The notes beneath the pieces are model-generated. The model saw only the letters and a list, made by a program, of their open reading frames with translations. It was not told where the DNA came from and did no database searches. The position numbers and the translations under genes were made by a program. From contig CAJXNC010000010.1 in NCBI GenBank assembly GCA_913056125.1, positions 1 through 64,000 of the forward strand: 64,000 nucleotides of DNA, given 5' to 3'. This DNA comes from an uncultured Altererythrobacter sp. GTDB taxonomy: Bacteria; Pseudomonadota; Alphaproteobacteria; Sphingomonadales; Sphingomonadaceae. Shown here in pieces: positions 42,966-51,028 of the stretch (its first letter is position 1; the number at the start of each line of letters is the position of its first letter).

Positions 42966-43367
42966 GTGACAGAGATTCCGACATGGATAGCCGTTGTGGC
43001 CCTTGCGCTTCGTGACGAAGGCGGGCGGCTGCTTCTGCAAAAGCGGCCCGATCACAAGCATCATGGAGGCTTGTGGGAGTTCCCCGGTGGGAAGGTGGAA
43101 ACCGAGGAATCCCCTAGGGATGCGCTCTGCCGGGAGATTGGCGAGGAGCTGGGAATCGTGGTTGCACCGGGCGATCTCGAGCCTGCTTTCTTGGCCGATG
43201 AGGGTAGCGATCCGGCAATTGTCCTGTTTCTTTACAACTGCGGGCGCTGGCAGGGCGAGGTGGTCGCCCTGGAACAGCAGGATTGGGGCTGGTTTTCCGT
43301 TGCAGAGGCACATTCACTGCCCATGCCGCCCATGGATCGCGACTTGTTGCACAGGATTGCCAACTAG
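42966..43367 (+). CDS. mutT: 8-oxo-dGTP diphosphatase (MutT/Nudix)
   Basis: The 133-aa Nudix hydrolase has a complete Nudix box (GGKVETEESPRDALCREIGEELGI) preceded by LLQKRPDHKHHGGLWEFP, typical of MutT, which removes oxidised dGTP. GTG 42966 gives MTEIPTWIAVVALAL; the frame also opens at TTG 42948, just after GAAAGG, so the start is uncertain by six residues. It is divergent from the Flp genes and followed by tRNA-Arg. Confidence 0.87.
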   Translation: MTEIPTWIAVVALALRDEGGRLLLQKRPDHKHHGGLWEFPGGKVETEESPRDALCREIGEELGIVVAPGDLEPAFLADEGSDPAIVLFLYNCGRWQGEVVALEQQDWGWFSVAEAHSLPMPPMDRDLLHRIAN

Positions 43368-43412
43368 CTATTGCCAAGCTTGGAAGGCACCCCTATGTGG
43401 CGCCCTCCAAGC

Positions 43413-43489
43413 GCGCCCGTAGCTCAGCTGGATAGAGTACCTGACTACGAATCAGGTGGTCGGAGGTTCGAATCCTTCCGGGCGCGCCA
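43413..43489 (+). tRNA. tRNA-Arg (anticodon ACG)
   Basis: Acceptor stem GCGCCCG/CGGGCGC (43413-43419, 43479-43485), D-arm GCTC...GAGT, anticodon stem CCTGA/TCAGG with ACG at 43447-43449, T-arm GGTTCGAATCC and encoded CCA. A34 is expected to be converted to inosine to read CGN codons. Confidence 0.95.
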
Positions 43490-43492
43490 ATA

Positions 43493-43526
43493 GAGGCGGT
43501 CTTGCGAAAGCAGGGCCGCCTCTTTT
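43493..43526 (+). terminator. Intrinsic terminator after tRNA-Arg
   Basis: GAGGCGG and CCGCCTC form the stem base around a GCGAAAGC apical hairpin, followed directly by TTTT. It sits 4 bp after the tRNA end. Confidence 0.8.
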
Positions 43527-43670
43527 GGTTTCCGGCTGCAATTTCTCTCTTCCAGACGCCGCACGAGTCCGGTGTTTCCCCTGACCCCGGACCAAAAGCG
43601 GTACCCCCCATTCGGAACATTTCCCTTGCCCTATGGATTGGGTGGGAAACGCAATTGAATGGAGAATGAC

Positions 43671-44159
43671 ATGTCCGACACGGAGATTTTCGATCGCCTG
43701 AAGCAGGATCATGACCTTCACCGGGAGCTGATCGCACGGATCGGTGAGACGCATGGCGAAAGTGACGAGCGCAAGGAACTGTTCGAAAAGCTGACGCTGG
43801 AACTGAAGGCGCATGCCTCTGCAGAAGAGCAGGCGCTCTATTCCACCATGATGCGCAAACCCAGGACTACCGACGAGACCCGCCACTCGGTCGCCGAACA
43901 TCACGAGATCGAAGAATTGCTCAACGATCTTGCGGCCACCGATATGTCGTCGGGCGCTTGGCTGACCAAATTCCGGACGCTGGAGCACGATTACCTCCAT
44001 CATATCGATGAAGAGGAAAACGATCACTTCCCCGACTTCGCAAAGCACCTTACGCGCGATGACGAAACGCATATGCGTGCCGTCTTCGATCGCCGGAAGC
44101 GGGCCGAAAAGGCTGACGCCAAGGTAACCCCGGTCGAGATGGAGGACGCGAAGGAATAA
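43671..44159 (+). CDS. Hemerythrin domain protein
   Basis: The 162-aa helical protein has the hemerythrin HHE pattern: QDHDLHRELIARI, ELKAHASAEEQALYSTMM, VAEHHEIEELLNDL and LEHDYLHHIDEEENDHFPDF, giving the His/Glu di-iron ligands in four helices. Bacterial members bind oxygen or respond to redox and metal stress. ATG 43671 has GGAGA five bases upstream; ATG 43659 in frame overlaps that site. A phospholipase D gene follows 21 bp later. Confidence 0.88.
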   Translation: MSDTEIFDRLKQDHDLHRELIARIGETHGESDERKELFEKLTLELKAHASAEEQALYSTMMRKPRTTDETRHSVAEHHEIEELLNDLAATDMSSGAWLTKFRTLEHDYLHHIDEEENDHFPDFAKHLTRDDETHMRAVFDRRKRAEKADAKVTPVEMEDAKE

Positions 44160-44180
44160 TCTTTCCCGCCGGAGGGGTGC

Positions 44181-45728
44181 TTGAACACAGACAAGTCCCG
44201 AGAAGTTGCCGATGCCGGGCTCGATGCGAATTCCGTCGAGCCCGGCGTCTGGCGTTATGTCCATGCAAGGCGTGCCAGCCTCGTCGTGGACGGGGAGGAT
44301 TACTTCGACCTGATGCGGCAGGCCATGCTCAAGGCGCAGGACCGCATCATGCTCATTGGCTGGGATTTCGACACGCGCATCCATCTGCGCAAGGGACGGC
44401 GTTGGTGGGAGAAGGGTTGGCGCAAGCGCTATCCACGCAGATTGGGAAGTTTCATCCTGTGGCTGGCGCGGCATCGCGAGCATCTCGACATCAGGATCCT
44501 CAAGTGGAACCTCGGCACGATCAAGTTTCTTGTCCGCGGCACCATGATACTCGACTTGCTGCGATGGTGGCTCAATCGCAAGATTGATTTCAAGTTCGAC
44601 TCCGCACACCCGCTGGGGTGCAGTCATCACCAGAAGCTTGTCATCATCGACGACAGTTTCGCCGTTTGCGGCGGTATCGACATGGCGGCGCGGCGCTGGG
44701 ACACACGCGACCACCTCGAACATGACGAACGCCGGGTGCAGCCCAATGGCAGCCATTATGAACCATGGCACGACATGGCGATGCTGATGGAAGGCGATAT
44801 CGCACAGGCGCTGGGTGAACTTGGACGGTCTCGTTGGCGCGAGGCAGGCGGCAAACCGCTTATGCCCTGCAAGCCGCACGCGGAGACAGCCTGGCCGGAC
44901 GAACTTTCCACCCAGTTCGAGGATGTGGAGATCGGCATTGCCCGGTCACTGGCTGCCTATAACGGACGGCCGAAGGTGGATGAGGTAGAGGAGCTGTTCC
45001 TGCGGCAGATCGCCTCGGCCAAGCGCTTCCTGTATATCGAGAACCAGTATTTTTCTTCACGCTCGATCGCCGAGGCCATGGCCCAGCGTCTCAGGGAAGA
45101 CGATCCGCCAGAGATCGTGGTGGTTCATCCTGTCACTGCAGATGGTTGGATCGAGAGCAAGGCGATGGATCCGGCGCGCACCAGGCTCGTCCAGGCCCTG
45201 CGCGAATGCGATCACAAGGCCCGGTTCCATATCTACGCACCCTATACGGGCGATACGTCCATCTATGTCCATGCCAAGCTCATGATCGTCGATGATTGCC
45301 TGATCCGTGTTGGCTCGACCAATTTCAACAACCGTTCTTTCGGCCTCGACAGCGAATGCGACGTGTTCATTGATTGTAGCCGGCCTGGGAACAGCCATGC
45401 GAGGGATGTCATCCGGTCGCTGCGTCATTCGCTGCTGGCAGAGCATTGCGGGATCACGCCCGAGGAGGTTGCCCGCCTGCTCGACCAAGCAGGTTCGATG
45501 GCGGCGATGATTGCCGCGCTTGGGGACCGGAATCGCCGCCGCCTCGTGCCGTTCCAGCCGGCGGAACCGGGTGAATGGGAAGTGGCACTGGCCGAGCGAC
45601 AGATGTTCGATCCGGAGGAACCCGCGGAGCTTTTCCAGATTCTCCCTCCGAACCGTGGCCTTTTCCGCCCGGGCAGCCTATTGGCGAAAGCCATGCGTAA
45701 AGTAAGAAGGAAAGCGCACAAAAAATGA
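44181..45728 (+). CDS. Phospholipase D-family protein
   Basis: The 515-aa protein has two HKD motifs: HHQKLVIIDDSFAVCGGIDM in the middle and HAKLMIVDDCLIRVGSTNFNNRS near residue 360, each with the downstream Gly-Ser/Asn pattern. This pairing defines PLD superfamily members that cleave or transfer phosphatidyl groups; cardiolipin synthases share the layout, but the N-terminus lacks their two membrane helices, so a phospholipase D is favoured. TTG 44181 follows GGAGGGG. The stop overlaps the ATG of folE (ATGA). Confidence 0.87.
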   Translation: MNTDKSREVADAGLDANSVEPGVWRYVHARRASLVVDGEDYFDLMRQAMLKAQDRIMLIGWDFDTRIHLRKGRRWWEKGWRKRYPRRLGSFILWLARHREHLDIRILKWNLGTIKFLVRGTMILDLLRWWLNRKIDFKFDSAHPLGCSHHQKLVIIDDSFAVCGGIDMAARRWDTRDHLEHDERRVQPNGSHYEPWHDMAMLMEGDIAQALGELGRSRWREAGGKPLMPCKPHAETAWPDELSTQFEDVEIGIARSLAAYNGRPKVDEVEELFLRQIASAKRFLYIENQYFSSRSIAEAMAQRLREDDPPEIVVVHPVTADGWIESKAMDPARTRLVQALRECDHKARFHIYAPYTGDTSIYVHAKLMIVDDCLIRVGSTNFNNRSFGLDSECDVFIDCSRPGNSHARDVIRSLRHSLLAEHCGITPEEVARLLDQAGSMAAMIAALGDRNRRRLVPFQPAEPGEWEVALAERQMFDPEEPAELFQILPPNRGLFRPGSLLAKAMRKVRRKAHKK

Positions 45729-46333
45729 GCAGTCTGGTTGGTCCCGATGAGGACGATCCACGCGGCAAGCCCCCCGTTCCCGAGGATGTACAGGAAGCTA
45801 TCCGCACACTGATCCGCTGGGCCGGAGACGACCCCACGCGCGAGGGCCTGCTCGACACGCCGGCGCGCGTTGCGCGTGCATGGAAAGAGTATTGCCAAGG
45901 CTATGGCGAGGACCCTGCGCTCCATCTATCCCGCGTTTTCGAGGAGGTGGGCGGCTATGACGAGATCGTGCTGCTCAAGGACATTCCCTTCCAGAGCCAT
46001 TGCGAACATCACATGGCACCGATCATCGGCAAGGCGGCAATCGCCTACCTGCCGACCAATCGCGTTGTCGGCATCTCCAAGCTCGCCCGTGTGCTGCATG
46101 GTTTTGCCAGGCGCCTGCAAATCCAGGAACGGCTGACCGCCGAAGTGGCGCAGTGCATCTGGGAAAACCTGGAGCCCAAGGGAGTAGCCGTGGTGATCGA
46201 GGCCAGCCATGCCTGCATGACCGCGCGCGGCGTTCGCACGCCCGGCGTCAACATGGTCACCTCGCGCGTTATGGGCCTGTTCAGGAGCGATCCCAAAAGC
46301 CGCGAGGAAGTTCTCAAGCTGATGGGCTATTGA
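45725..46333 (+). CDS. folE: GTP cyclohydrolase I
   Basis: FolE converts GTP to dihydroneopterin triphosphate, the first step of folate synthesis. The 202-aa protein has the zinc-ligand CEHHMAPIIGKAAIAYLP, VVGISKLARVLHGFARRLQIQERLT, GVAVVIEASHACMTARGV (third ligand Cys) and the C-terminal TSRVMGLFRSD. It overlaps the phospholipase D gene by 4 bp, a translational link without clear metabolic logic. Confidence 0.96.
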   Translation: MSSLVGPDEDDPRGKPPVPEDVQEAIRTLIRWAGDDPTREGLLDTPARVARAWKEYCQGYGEDPALHLSRVFEEVGGYDEIVLLKDIPFQSHCEHHMAPIIGKAAIAYLPTNRVVGISKLARVLHGFARRLQIQERLTAEVAQCIWENLEPKGVAVVIEASHACMTARGVRTPGVNMVTSRVMGLFRSDPKSREEVLKLMGY

Positions 46334-46370
46334 TGCCTGACGGCCGGGCGACAGGATTGGAAGGAATAGA

Positions 46371-47663
46371 ATGACGGCGCTTTACGTGCGTGGCGGTACG
46401 CCGCTGAAGGGCAAGATCGATCCTTCGGCGAACAAGAACGCCGTTTTGCCCGTGCTGTGCGCGACCTTGCTCAGCGATGCGCCGATCACTTTGCGCAACG
46501 TGCCCGAAATTACCGATGTCCTGCGCATCCACGACTTCTTCACCCAGCTGGGCAGCACGGTGAATTGGGACAAGGCAAACAAGGTGCTGGAGATCGACCA
46601 CTCCACCATCGCTTCGAATGCCCGTGCCACCTTGCCGCAGGCCATGCGTGCCTCGATCATGATGATCCCCGGCCTGCTTGCCCGCTTGGGCGAGGCGCGG
46701 CTGGAGAACGAGGTCAAAGGCTGCACCCTGGGCGCTCGCGAAATCGATCCGCATGTTGCCGTGTTCAAGGCTTTCGGGGCCGAGGTCTCCTACGAAGGTA
46801 AGAACATCGTCTTTCGCAAGAAGGGGAAGGGCGAGGGAACGCGCATGTGGCTCGAATATGCGTCTGTCACCACGACCGAGAACTTCATAATCAGCGCCCT
46901 GACTGCATCTGGCACGAGCCAGATCGTCAATGCCGCCTGCGAGCCCCACGTACAGGAAATGTGCGCCTTTCTCGAACTGATGGGCGCAGGCATCAAAGGC
47001 AAGGGTACCTCGATGGTTTCGGTCGAAGGTGGAGCCGAGCTTGGCGGTGCCGACTACACCTTTGTCGAGGATTTCCACGAAGTCGCGACCTTCCTTGCGC
47101 TCGCGGCGGTGACCGGTGGAGACATCTCCATCCGCAATTCGCAGCCCGAGAATTTCATGCTGATCGACCGGACATTCGAGAAGTTCGGGGCGCATGTCGA
47201 ACACGGCGATGGCTGGTCGCGTCTCAACGCGCCCGAAGAATTGGTGGTGCAGCAGAACTTCACCAGCCATATCACCACCAAGGTCGAAGCTGCGCCCTGG
47301 CCCTATATCCCGGCCGATTTGCTGCCGATCTTCATCGCACTGGGCGTCAAGGCCAAAGGCCAGACCATGTTCTGGAACAAGGTCTATGAGGGCGGGCTGA
47401 CCTGGCACACCGAGCTTTCGCTGTTCGGTGCGCACACGCTGCTATGCGACCCGCATCGCCTGATCACCTTCGGCGGATCGAAGCTGGTCCCTGCCACGGT
47501 CACCAGCCCCTACATCATCCGTGTGGCGATTGCATTGCTCATGGTCGCGGCCAGTATCGAGGGCGAAAGCAAGATCCTCGATGCTGACCCTATCAAGCGC
47601 GCGCACCCGAACTTCGTGCCCAATATCGACAGTCTCGGCGTCAATGTGGAGTGGGCGGAGTAG
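46371..47663 (+). CDS. murA: UDP-N-acetylglucosamine 1-carboxyvinyltransferase
   Basis: MurA transfers enolpyruvate from PEP to UDP-GlcNAc, the first committed step of peptidoglycan synthesis and the fosfomycin target. The 430-aa protein has the twin inside-out barrel pattern with PSANKNAVLPVL at the start, MRASIMMIPGLLARLG, the loop cysteine in VKGCTLGAREIDPH, and AAPWPYIPADLLPIFIAL near the C-terminus. The Cys predicts fosfomycin susceptibility. ATG 46371 follows GGAAGGAAT. Confidence 0.96.
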   Translation: MTALYVRGGTPLKGKIDPSANKNAVLPVLCATLLSDAPITLRNVPEITDVLRIHDFFTQLGSTVNWDKANKVLEIDHSTIASNARATLPQAMRASIMMIPGLLARLGEARLENEVKGCTLGAREIDPHVAVFKAFGAEVSYEGKNIVFRKKGKGEGTRMWLEYASVTTTENFIISALTASGTSQIVNAACEPHVQEMCAFLELMGAGIKGKGTSMVSVEGGAELGGADYTFVEDFHEVATFLALAAVTGGDISIRNSQPENFMLIDRTFEKFGAHVEHGDGWSRLNAPEELVVQQNFTSHITTKVEAAPWPYIPADLLPIFIALGVKAKGQTMFWNKVYEGGLTWHTELSLFGAHTLLCDPHRLITFGGSKLVPATVTSPYIIRVAIALLMVAASIEGESKILDADPIKRAHPNFVPNIDSLGVNVEWAE

Positions 47664-47675
47664 GGCTCCCGCGCC

Positions 47676-48512
47676 TTACTCCCCGCCGCTCTCGATCTCC
47701 GGGAAAACCTCCGCAATATCGCCCTCGAGCGCGCGGCCATAGGCGGTGTTTGGGAGCAGGTACCAGCCATTACCCCAATTACCGGAAATCGGTTCGGAAA
47801 GCGCGGCCTGCCGCCGGGCCGATACGGGTTCGACTTCGCTCAGCTGCTCGGAGAAATCGCCAAGCTGGTCCCCGGCCATCGCGACCACGCACCAGCTTTC
47901 GGCGATGGTCCAGCGGCGACCGTCCTTGTTACCGCCCATATCGTCCATGCCGTTGAGGAACAGGGTCTCGCCCTGGACAGGCCGATCGAGGCCGAAGGAC
48001 ACAAGGTAGTCCGCAATCAGATCACCCATATCGACCGTGCGATTGGTGTTGTAGACTGGCGTTATTCCTGCCTGCTGGAGCGTCCTGATCGTCTCCACCA
48101 CGCCGGGCACCGGCCGGACGGCAAGTTGTGATCCGGGCCCACCCATCGCGCCGGTCGCGCGGCCATGCATGAGCCCGGTATTGAGCGAGACGGTCTCATC
48201 AACGTCCAGCACGATTGCCAGCGGCTTGTCTTCACAGGGCACGTAGGATGGCGCTTCGACCCGCGCGCCTTCCGTCAGGATGACGCTGTATTCCGGCCGG
48301 TCAGCAGCCCTGGCCAGTGCATGCAGTTCGAGTGCGCGATAGGTCTGTCTGCTGATCCCGGCAGCTTCGGCCGAGCCGTAGAGGAACTGCAAGCCGCCCA
48401 TTTCCGGTGGCGGCGGGCCTTGCGGCGAAGTGGGCGCGACATTGGTTTCATTGATCGAGACGCAGCCTGCGAGCAGGATGCTGGCGGCTGTTGCGATGGC
48501 GGCGTTCTTCAA
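47676..48512 (-). CDS. HAD-type acid phosphatase lipoprotein (class C / e(P4)-like)
   Basis: The protein of about 278 aa has a lipoprotein signal (MKNAAIATAASILLAGC), the HAD nucleophile motif LAIVLDVDETVSLN, TPVYNTNRTVDMGD (motif II), and KDGRRWTIAE with MAGDQLGDFS (motifs III-IV). These match class C acid phosphatases such as H. influenzae e(P4), periplasmic enzymes that dephosphorylate nucleotides for salvage. TTG 48512 with GGGAG upstream gives the most typical signal; ATG 48536 in frame would add eight residues. It runs convergently with murA. Confidence 0.82.
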   Translation of the reverse strand: MKNAAIATAASILLAGCVSINETNVAPTSPQGPPPPEMGGLQFLYGSAEAAGISRQTYRALELHALARAADRPEYSVILTEGARVEAPSYVPCEDKPLAIVLDVDETVSLNTGLMHGRATGAMGGPGSQLAVRPVPGVVETIRTLQQAGITPVYNTNRTVDMGDLIADYLVSFGLDRPVQGETLFLNGMDDMGGNKDGRRWTIAESWCVVAMAGDQLGDFSEQLSEVEPVSARRQAALSEPISGNWGNGWYLLPNTAYGRALEGDIAEVFPEIESGGE

Positions 48513-48685
48513 TCTCACTCTCCCAAGGTATGACATTCTGCCTGCGCGCACTCTCGTGGTGGGATGCAGGGCGATGTCGAATCTGAAGGGCAGGGTTTGG
48601 CCAGTCCGGGGCAAAAAGCCCAGCCTTTTGTGCCCGATATGTGACCTTGGGTAAGGCATTCGGTGGAGTTGTTGGTTCTACGAAA

Positions 48686-48709
48686 AAGGGCGCCGCAATG
48701 GGCGCCCTT
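48686..48709 (-). terminator. Intrinsic terminator of the peroxiredoxin gene
   Basis: AAGGGCGCC and GGCGCCCTT form a 9-bp perfect stem; on the minus strand it is followed by TTT (TTTTT overall), 24 bp after the peroxiredoxin stop. Confidence 0.8.
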
Positions 48710-48732
48710 CCATCTTTCCGTAGGTCGGAAGT

Positions 48733-49212
48733 TCAAAGCTGGCCGAGCATGTGCTCCGCGCTGGAGACCTTGAACTCGCCCGGTCCTTCGACGTTGAGCT
48801 CGGTCACCACGCCATCATCGACCACCATCGAATAGCGAGCCGAGCGTGTGCCCATGCCATAGGCGGAGAAATCCGCATCGAGGCCGATTGCCTTGGCGAA
48901 GTCTGCACTGCCATCGGCCAGCATGGTCACATCGTCGCTGCCTGCGGCCTGCTTCCAAGCTCCCATCACGAAAGCGTCGTTGACGGCGACGCAGGCAATC
49001 TCGTCCACACCCTTGGCCTTCAGCTCGGCAGCCTTTTCGACATAGCCGGGCAGGTGCTTGGCCGAGCAGGTCGGGGTGAAGGCTCCGGGAACCGCGAAAA
49101 GCGCCACCTTCTTGCCCGCGAAAAAATCGGCGCTCTGCACCTTGTCCGGTCCTTCCGCTGTGGCTTTCACGAGTGCCACGTCCGGAAGCTTGTCACCTAC
49201 TGAAATCGTCAT
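48733..49212 (-). CDS. Peroxiredoxin, Prx5 (thiol/glutaredoxin-dependent) type
   Basis: The 159-aa protein has the Prx5 motif PGAFTPTCSAKHLPGY with peroxidatic C49, the conserved Arg in MGTRSARYSMVVDDG, and the DAFVMGAWKQ segment. Prx5 enzymes reduce hydrogen peroxide and organic hydroperoxides using thioredoxin or glutathione/glutaredoxin. A second cysteine (C74 in IACVAVND) may be the resolving one. ATG 49212. It is divergent from ahcY, sharing a 171-bp intergenic region that holds an inverted repeat. Confidence 0.9.
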   Translation of the reverse strand: MTISVGDKLPDVALVKATAEGPDKVQSADFFAGKKVALFAVPGAFTPTCSAKHLPGYVEKAAELKAKGVDEIACVAVNDAFVMGAWKQAAGSDDVTMLADGSADFAKAIGLDADFSAYGMGTRSARYSMVVDDGVVTELNVEGPGEFKVSSAEHMLGQL

Positions 49213-49253
49213 GTCTGAATCCTCCTGATCCCTTCTTCACCAGAGATAGGACT

Positions 49254-49270
49254 TTGCACTGACAGTGCAA
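49254..49270. promoter_or_regulatory. 17-bp inverted repeat, candidate operator between prx and ahcY
   Basis: TTGCACTG-A-CAGTGCAA is a perfect 8+1+8 inverted repeat, 42 bp upstream of the peroxiredoxin start and 114 bp upstream of ahcY. It has the size of a dimeric regulator site and could serve either gene. Confidence 0.4.
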
Positions 49271-49277
49271 CAGAAAG

Positions 49278-49355
49278 GCCGGGGTTGAAGCGTCCACGCA
49301 GGCGCTTTATGTGCACTCGCCAATAACGCGTTGCATGGAGCCCCGGCGACGCTTC
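49278..49355 (+). promoter_or_regulatory. Structured leader upstream of ahcY with crossing stems
   Basis: Strand A GCCGGGGTT (49278-49286) pairs with AGCCCCGGC (49339-49347, one G-T). Strand B GAAGCGTC (49287-49294) pairs perfectly with GACGCTTC (49348-49355). The order A-B-A'-B' would make a pseudoknot, or two alternative folds. B can also form a local hairpin (AAGCG/CGCTT at 49288-49307). The ahcY ribosome-binding site AGGAGA is at 49371-49376. SAH riboswitches before ahcY share this topology, but I do not recognise their consensus bases here. Confidence 0.45.
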
Positions 49356-49383
49356 ACCCCGCCATCTGACAGGAGAAGTGTAC

Positions 49384-50790
49384 GTGGCAACAGCTGCTGC
49401 CGAAAAGGATTATATCGTCAAGGACATCTCGCTCGCCGATTACGGCCGGACCGAGATTGCCATCGCAGAAACCGAAATGCCGGGCCTGATGGCCACGCGC
49501 GAGGAATATGGTGCGTCGAAGCCGCTCAAAGGCGCGAAGATCACCGGCTCGCTGCACATGACCATCCAGACCGCCGTGCTGATGGAAACGCTTGTTGCCC
49601 TGGGCGCGGAACTGCGCTGGGCTACCTGCAACATCTTCTCGACGCAGGACCACGCCGCCGCAGCCATGGCTGATGCCGGTATCCCGACCTTTGCGGTGAA
49701 GGGCGAAAGCCTGGCCGAATATTGGGACTATGTGGGCAAGATCTTCGACTGGGGCGAGGACGAGACCTGCAACATGATCCTCGACGATGGCGGCGATGCC
49801 ACCATGTTCGCCCTGTGGGGTGCGCGCGTCGAAGCAGGCGAGGAGCTGTTCGAGCCGTCCAATGCGGAAGAGATCGAGTTCGTTCGCGCGCTCAAGGACT
49901 TCCTCAAGCGCAAGCCCGGCTACCTCACCAAGACCGTGCAGACGATCAAGGGCGTGTCCGAAGAGACCACGACCGGCGTCCACCGCCTCTACAGCCTGGC
50001 CAAGCAGGGCAAGCTGCCGTTCCCGGCGATCAATGTGAACGACTCGGTCACCAAGTCGAAGTTCGACAACCTCTATGGCTGCAAGGAATCGCTGGTCGAC
50101 GCGATCCGCCGCGCCACCGACGTGATGCTGGCCGGCAAGGTCGCCTGCGTCGCCGGCTTCGGCGATGTCGGCAAGGGTTCGGCGGACTCGCTGCGCAATG
50201 GCGGCGCTCGCGTCATGGTCACCGAAATCGATCCGATCTGCGCCCTGCAGGCAGCGATGGAAGGCTATGAAGTCGTGACGATGGAAGAAGCGACCAAGCG
50301 TTGCGACATCTTCGTCACCACCACCGGTAACGAGGACGTGATCACCGCTGAGCATATGAAGGCGATGAAGCCGATGAGCATCGTCTGCAATATCGGCCAC
50401 TTCGATAGCGAGATCCAGATCGGCGCGCTCGACAATTACGAGTGGCAGGAAGTGAAGCCGGGTACCGACCTGGTAACCTTCCCCGATGGCAAGCAGATCA
50501 TCGTCCTGGCCAAGGGCCGCCTGGTGAACCTCGGCTGCGCCACCGGCCACCCGAGCTTCGTGATGAGCTGCTCCTTCACCAACCAGGTGCTGGCGCAGAT
50601 CGAGCTGTTCACCAAGAGCGAGCAGTATGAGAACGACGTCTACGTCCTGCCCAAGCATCTCGACGAGAAGGTTGCTGCCCTGCACCTCGAGAAGCTGGGC
50701 GTTTCGCTGACCAAGCTGACGCAGAAGCAGGCCGACTATATCGGCGTGCCGGTAGAAGGCCCGTTCAAGCCGGAACACTACCGCTACTAG
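49384..50790 (+). CDS. ahcY: S-adenosylhomocysteine hydrolase
   Basis: AhcY splits S-adenosylhomocysteine into adenosine and homocysteine, clearing the product inhibitor of methyltransferases. The 468-aa NAD enzyme shows [54 protein letters not shown], the NAD-binding [13 protein letters not shown], and the C-terminal KPEHYRY. GTG 49384 has AGGAGA seven bases upstream; an in-frame GTG at 49378 is too close to it. It is preceded by a structured leader and followed by a cluster of hairpins. Confidence 0.96.
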   Translation: MATAAAEKDYIVKDISLADYGRTEIAIAETEMPGLMATREEYGASKPLKGAKITGSLHMTIQTAVLMETLVALGAELRWATCNIFSTQDHAAAAMADAGIPTFAVKGESLAEYWDYVGKIFDWGEDETCNMILDDGGDATMFALWGARVEAGEELFEPSNAEEIEFVRALKDFLKRKPGYLTKTVQTIKGVSEETTTGVHRLYSLAKQGKLPFPAINVNDSVTKSKFDNLYGCKESLVDAIRRATDVMLAGKVACVAGFGDVGKGSADSLRNGGARVMVTEIDPICALQAAMEGYEVVTMEEATKRCDIFVTTTGNEDVITAEHMKAMKPMSIVCNIGHFDSEIQIGALDNYEWQEVKPGTDLVTFPDGKQIIVLAKGRLVNLGCATGHPSFVMSCSFTNQVLAQIELFTKSEQYENDVYVLPKHLDEKVAALHLEKLGVSLTKLTQKQADYIGVPVEGPFKPEHYRY

Positions 50791-50812
50791 AATCTGATCC
50801 ACCTACGTGGAA

Positions 50813-50895
50813 GCGGCACCAGCCCGCACCCCCACCCGGCCACCCAATCAGGATAATGTCTTGGGAGGCCGGGTGGGGGCGTGGGCCGGAGCCGC
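50813..50895. repeat. Large imperfect inverted repeat after ahcY (terminator or REP-like)
   Basis: GCCCGCACCCCCACCCGGCC (50822-50841) pairs with GGCCGGGTGGGGGCGTGGGC (50867-50886) with two mismatches; an inner CCCAA/TTGGG and an outer GCGGC/GCCGC extend it. No T-run follows, so it may be an interspersed repeat rather than a simple terminator. Confidence 0.65.
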
Positions 50896-50899
50896 AATC

Positions 50900-50918
50900 G
50901 ATTCAGCGGAGCTGAATC
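50900..50918. repeat. Perfect 8-bp inverted repeat
   Basis: GATTCAGC-GGA-GCTGAATC forms an 8-bp stem with a 3-nt loop, 5 bp after the larger inverted repeat. Role unknown. Confidence 0.5.
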
Positions 50919-50950
50919 AGAATCCAAGTATCAAACGAACGAAAAACGCG

Positions 50951-50986
50951 GCGGGCGGGGGTTCACAATGGTGAGTTCCCGCCCGC
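50951..50986. terminator. GC-rich hairpin before divL, possible minus-strand terminator
   Basis: GCGGGCGGG (50951-50959) and CCCGCCCGC (50978-50986) form a 9-bp perfect stem continued by G-T and TTCAC/GTGAG pairs around an AATG loop. Read on the minus strand it is followed within a few bases by TTTTT. Confidence 0.55.
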
Positions 50987-51028
50987 ATCGTATTGCAACG
51001 CCTCCCTTGCGCGCATAGCTCCTAACTC

